Positions 61,828-64,000 of a DNA stretch of 64,000 bases are shown in pieces. This DNA comes from Bacteroidota bacterium (lineage in GTDB: Bacteria > Bacteroidota > Bacteroidia > Chitinophagales > Chitinophagaceae). Made by a program: the position numbers and the translations under genes. The stretch is taken from positions 1 through 64,000 of the forward strand of contig JACPEA010000007.1 of assembly GCA_016183765.1 (NCBI GenBank), in the 5' to 3' direction. Positions within the stretch are counted from its first letter, which is position 1. The number at the start of each line of letters is the position of its first letter. The notes below the pieces were generated by a model. That model did not search any database, was not told where the DNA came from, and worked only from the letters and a program-made list of their open reading frames with translations.

Positions 61828-62649
61828 ATGTCAGATACCATGCAGCAGTTGCAGGAAACAGTGGGTTTTATCCGGAAACAGGTGTCAGAACAGGCCACTG
61901 CCGGAATTATTTTAGGTAGCGGACTGGGTAACCTGGCCAACGTGATCGTAGCGGAAAAAGAGATACCTTATACAGATATACCCAATTTCCCCGTTAGCAC
62001 CGTGCAGGGACATAAAGGGCGTTTGATCTTTGGTGAACTGGGTGGTAAAAAAGTATGGGTAATGGCTGGCCGCTTTCATTATTATGAGGGGTATACGGCA
62101 CAGCAGGTTTGTTTCCCTGTTAGGGTGATGCGTTTGCTGGGTGTAGAAACGCTGCTGTTATCCAATGCAGCCGGTGGGGTGAACCCCGATTTCGAGATCG
62201 GCGACCTGATGATCATCAAAGACCATATCAGCTTTTTCACCGGAAATCCTTTATTGGGTAAAAATGACGACAGACTGGGAACCCGTTTCCCCGATATGAG
62301 TGAGCCCTACAACAAGGAACTGATCAACAAGGTCTGCCATATCGCTGCAGAACACCAGATCAAAGTCCACCAGGGCGTGTACACAGCTGTAACCGGTCCC
62401 ACTTTTGAAACCCGTGCAGAATACAAGCTGATCCATATCCTGGGAGGTGACGCCGTAGGAATGAGTACCGTACAGGAGACCATTGCTGCGGTGCATTGTG
62501 GTATGAAAGTTTTTGCAATGAGCGTGATCACCGACCTGGGTATCCGGGAAGAAGACAATACCATTACCCACGAAGAAGTACTGCAGGCCGCCCATGCAGC
62601 AGAACCTAAACTAACGGTATTGTTTACAGAACTGGTGAAAAGCCTGTAA
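61828..62649 (+). CDS. punA: Purine-nucleoside phosphorylase (trimeric, family 2)
   Basis: The enzyme splits purine nucleosides with phosphate to give the base and ribose-1-phosphate, for salvage. The 273-residue protein shows ILGSGLGNLA, VMAGRFHYYEGY, LLSNAAGGVNPDF, VYTAVTGPTFETRAEY and VGMSTVQETIAA, the family 2 (trimeric, mammalian-like) set with the phosphate-binding and base-binding residues. Length is normal. Confidence 0.95.
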   Translation: MSDTMQQLQETVGFIRKQVSEQATAGIILGSGLGNLANVIVAEKEIPYTDIPNFPVSTVQGHKGRLIFGELGGKKVWVMAGRFHYYEGYTAQQVCFPVRVMRLLGVETLLLSNAAGGVNPDFEIGDLMIIKDHISFFTGNPLLGKNDDRLGTRFPDMSEPYNKELINKVCHIAAEHQIKVHQGVYTAVTGPTFETRAEYKLIHILGGDAVGMSTVQETIAAVHCGMKVFAMSVITDLGIREEDNTITHEEVLQAAHAAEPKLTVLFTELVKSL

Positions 62650-62745
62650 GGGCAGCGGGAGTTGGAAAATTGCAGTAACCACAGCTCCACTATTTTAACG
62701 TGATCCTTAGTAGCTTTACCCATAATTTATTGCACATTTGTAAAC

Positions 62746-64000
62746 ATGCGTCTACCCTTAGCCCGGAACATATTGGTTTGGCTGTTGTTGCTGGTGTCCG
62801 GTAACAATATTCTGCAGGCGCAGACCCGTTTTGGGCAGTTGGGTAACCTCCAGCGCAATACCGGCAATATCACCTACGATAGCCAGGGCCGGATGATGAA
62901 AAAGAATACGGGTAACGATTCTTTGCAGCGGCGCGACAGGAATGCGGATTCCATCACCATTTTTTACAAGTTTTTCGACTCCAGCAGGCTGCGTACGATC
63001 GACTCTTCCATCAATGATTTTACCACGCGTTTCCCGCTGCCATACTATTATCATACGTTGGGTAACTATTCTACCGCGTCACAATCTTTTTTCTTTAACC
63101 CCCTCATGAAACCCGGTTTTGATGCAGGTTTTCATCAGTACGATGTGTATGCCTACACATTGGAAGGTACCCGTTTGTTTCAAACTACCCGGCCTTATAC
63201 AGAGCTCTCGTACGTACTGGGCAGTAAGGCCGAACAATTAGTGAGTGTGCTGCATACCCAGAATCGGAACAGTAACCTCAACTTTTCAGTCGAATATCGT
63301 TTCAATAATGCGCCGGGTAACCTGAAGAACCAGAATGCCAGCCAGAATAATTTCCGTTTTGCTGTGCATTACCAGACGCTGAATAAGAAGTACGAGAATT
63401 TCTTTGTTTTCATCTCCAATAAAAGCGCCTCTTCCGAGAATGGGGGATTGCAGGATGTGAGCAAGCTGGATAGCCTTGCCCTCAATGATCCTTATGAACT
63501 CGAAACAAGGATGGGAAGGGCAGGAGCCGCAGGCCGTAACCCCTTTAATACAGCAGTGAATACGGGGAATATCTATAAAAACAGTACATTCCTGTACCGG
63601 CATCATTATGATATTGGCTCCAGGGATTCACTGGTTACCGATTCCGTGACTTACCAGCTATTCTACCCGCGTTTGCGGATAGAACATACTTTCCGCTATA
63701 CCGGGAGCAATTTTAATTTCCTGGATAAATTTGTTGATTCCGGCCATTACCAGAAATATTTTAATTATACAACTCCCCAAAAGGTTCCTCTCAGTTTCAG
63801 GGACGCCTGGAGCGACCTGAATAATGAATTCAGCCTGATCTCTTTTCCTGATAAGAACAACCTTGCCCAATTCCTGAAAGCCGGTATTGCGGTGCAGAAC
63901 CTGAAAGGCACGTTCAACGATTCGGTGGCAACCATTTCTATGTACAACCTGTCTGTACTGGGCGAATACCGTAACCGTACCCGTAACCAGGTATGGGATC
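62746..64000 (+). CDS. Putative porin (Porin_10-like), truncated by the window edge
   Basis: An open frame begins at the ATG at 62746 and continues past 64000 with no stop, giving 418 codons so far. A signal peptide (MRLPLARNILVWLLLLVSGNNILQA) is followed by FYKFFDSSRLRTIDSSINDFTTRFPLPYYYHTLGN and beta-rich segments with many aromatic residues (TELSYVLGSKAEQLVSVLHTQNRNSNLNFSVEYRFNNAPGN). These are typical of the large putative porins of Bacteroidota. A CACATTTG element at 62733-62740 resembles a -7 box. Full length and function are not visible. Confidence 0.85.
   Translation, partial: MRLPLARNILVWLLLLVSGNNILQAQTRFGQLGNLQRNTGNITYDSQGRMMKKNTGNDSLQRRDRNADSITIFYKFFDSSRLRTIDSSINDFTTRFPLPYYYHTLGNYSTASQSFFFNPLMKPGFDAGFHQYDVYAYTLEGTRLFQTTRPYTELSYVLGSKAEQLVSVLHTQNRNSNLNFSVEYRFNNAPGNLKNQNASQNNFRFAVHYQTLNKKYENFFVFISNKSASSENGGLQDVSKLDSLALNDPYELETRMGRAGAAGRNPFNTAVNTGNIYKNSTFLYRHHYDIGSRDSLVTDSVTYQLFYPRLRIEHTFRYTGSNFNFLDKFVDSGHYQKYFNYTTPQKVPLSFRDAWSDLNNEFSLISFPDKNNLAQFLKAGIAVQNLKGTFNDSVATISMYNLSVLGEYRNRTRNQVWD

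Overview
The window looks like chromosomal DNA from a member of the phylum Bacteroidota, most likely a Chitinophagaceae-type soil or water bacterium. This is inferred from gene content: an OmpA protein with thrombospondin type 3 repeats, a BBP2-like porin, a Porin_10-like protein, a DUF4382 lipoprotein, an LVIVD-repeat lipoprotein, a RES/Xre toxin-antitoxin pair and an RND pump fused to its TolC-type channel. It is supported by many upstream elements of the form TAnnTTTG, the Bacteroidota sigma-A -7 box, and by the general lack of Shine-Dalgarno sequences. No tRNA, rRNA, CRISPR array, insertion sequence or prophage was recognised. The genus cannot be named from sequence reading alone.

Layout. 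0-7.3 kb is cell envelope and replication: a triple-domain RlpA-like protein, an OmpA-family protein, then a minus-strand set plsC-priA-murB. 7.4-16.3 kb is a nitrogen-assimilation block, all on the minus strand: glutamate synthase (gltB, gltD), an ammonium transporter (amtB) and an outer-membrane porin. 16.5-31.4 kb is mostly housekeeping: ispE, a bifunctional-nuclease-like protein, an ABC-F ATPase, an FKBP isomerase, gcvP, a deoxynucleoside kinase and folK, mixed with serine and metallo-hydrolases, an MFS exporter and a small HTH regulator. 31.4-37.1 kb holds sppA, the RES/Xre toxin-antitoxin module with a perfect operator dyad, an orphan ABC-2 permease, an SRPBCC protein and bioA. 37.2-41.0 kb is a compact surface-signalling operon: ECF sigma factor, a membrane protein that looks like an anti-sigma segment joined to a beta-barrel, an LVIVD lipoprotein and a small outer-membrane protein. 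41-46 kb contains queG, a class-C-type serine hydrolase and clpB. 46-53 kb is accessory in character: an ORF6N protein with duplicated palindromes, a decayed gene, and a three-gene heavy-metal efflux operon. 53-64 kb holds a DUF1905/YdeI protein, a TetR regulator whose gene is flanked by two copies of one operator, the small secreted protein it probably controls, NIPSNAP, an M20 peptidase, a DUF4382 lipoprotein, a saccharopine-dehydrogenase-like reductase, a TetA-like exporter, a ferric-reductase-like membrane protein, cspA, punA and a truncated porin.

The most unusual signals lie outside the protein-coding repertoire. They are a 31-bp palindrome upstream of the ORF6N gene that reappears, almost unchanged, inside that gene; 7-nt-periodic arrays that begin or end at stop codons in four places; twin hairpins sharing an identical core between amtB and the porin; and matching operator dyads around the TetR gene. 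Many gene starts were moved from the longest open frame to an internal ATG because the upstream start is TTG or GTG, or because it falls inside a promoter element.
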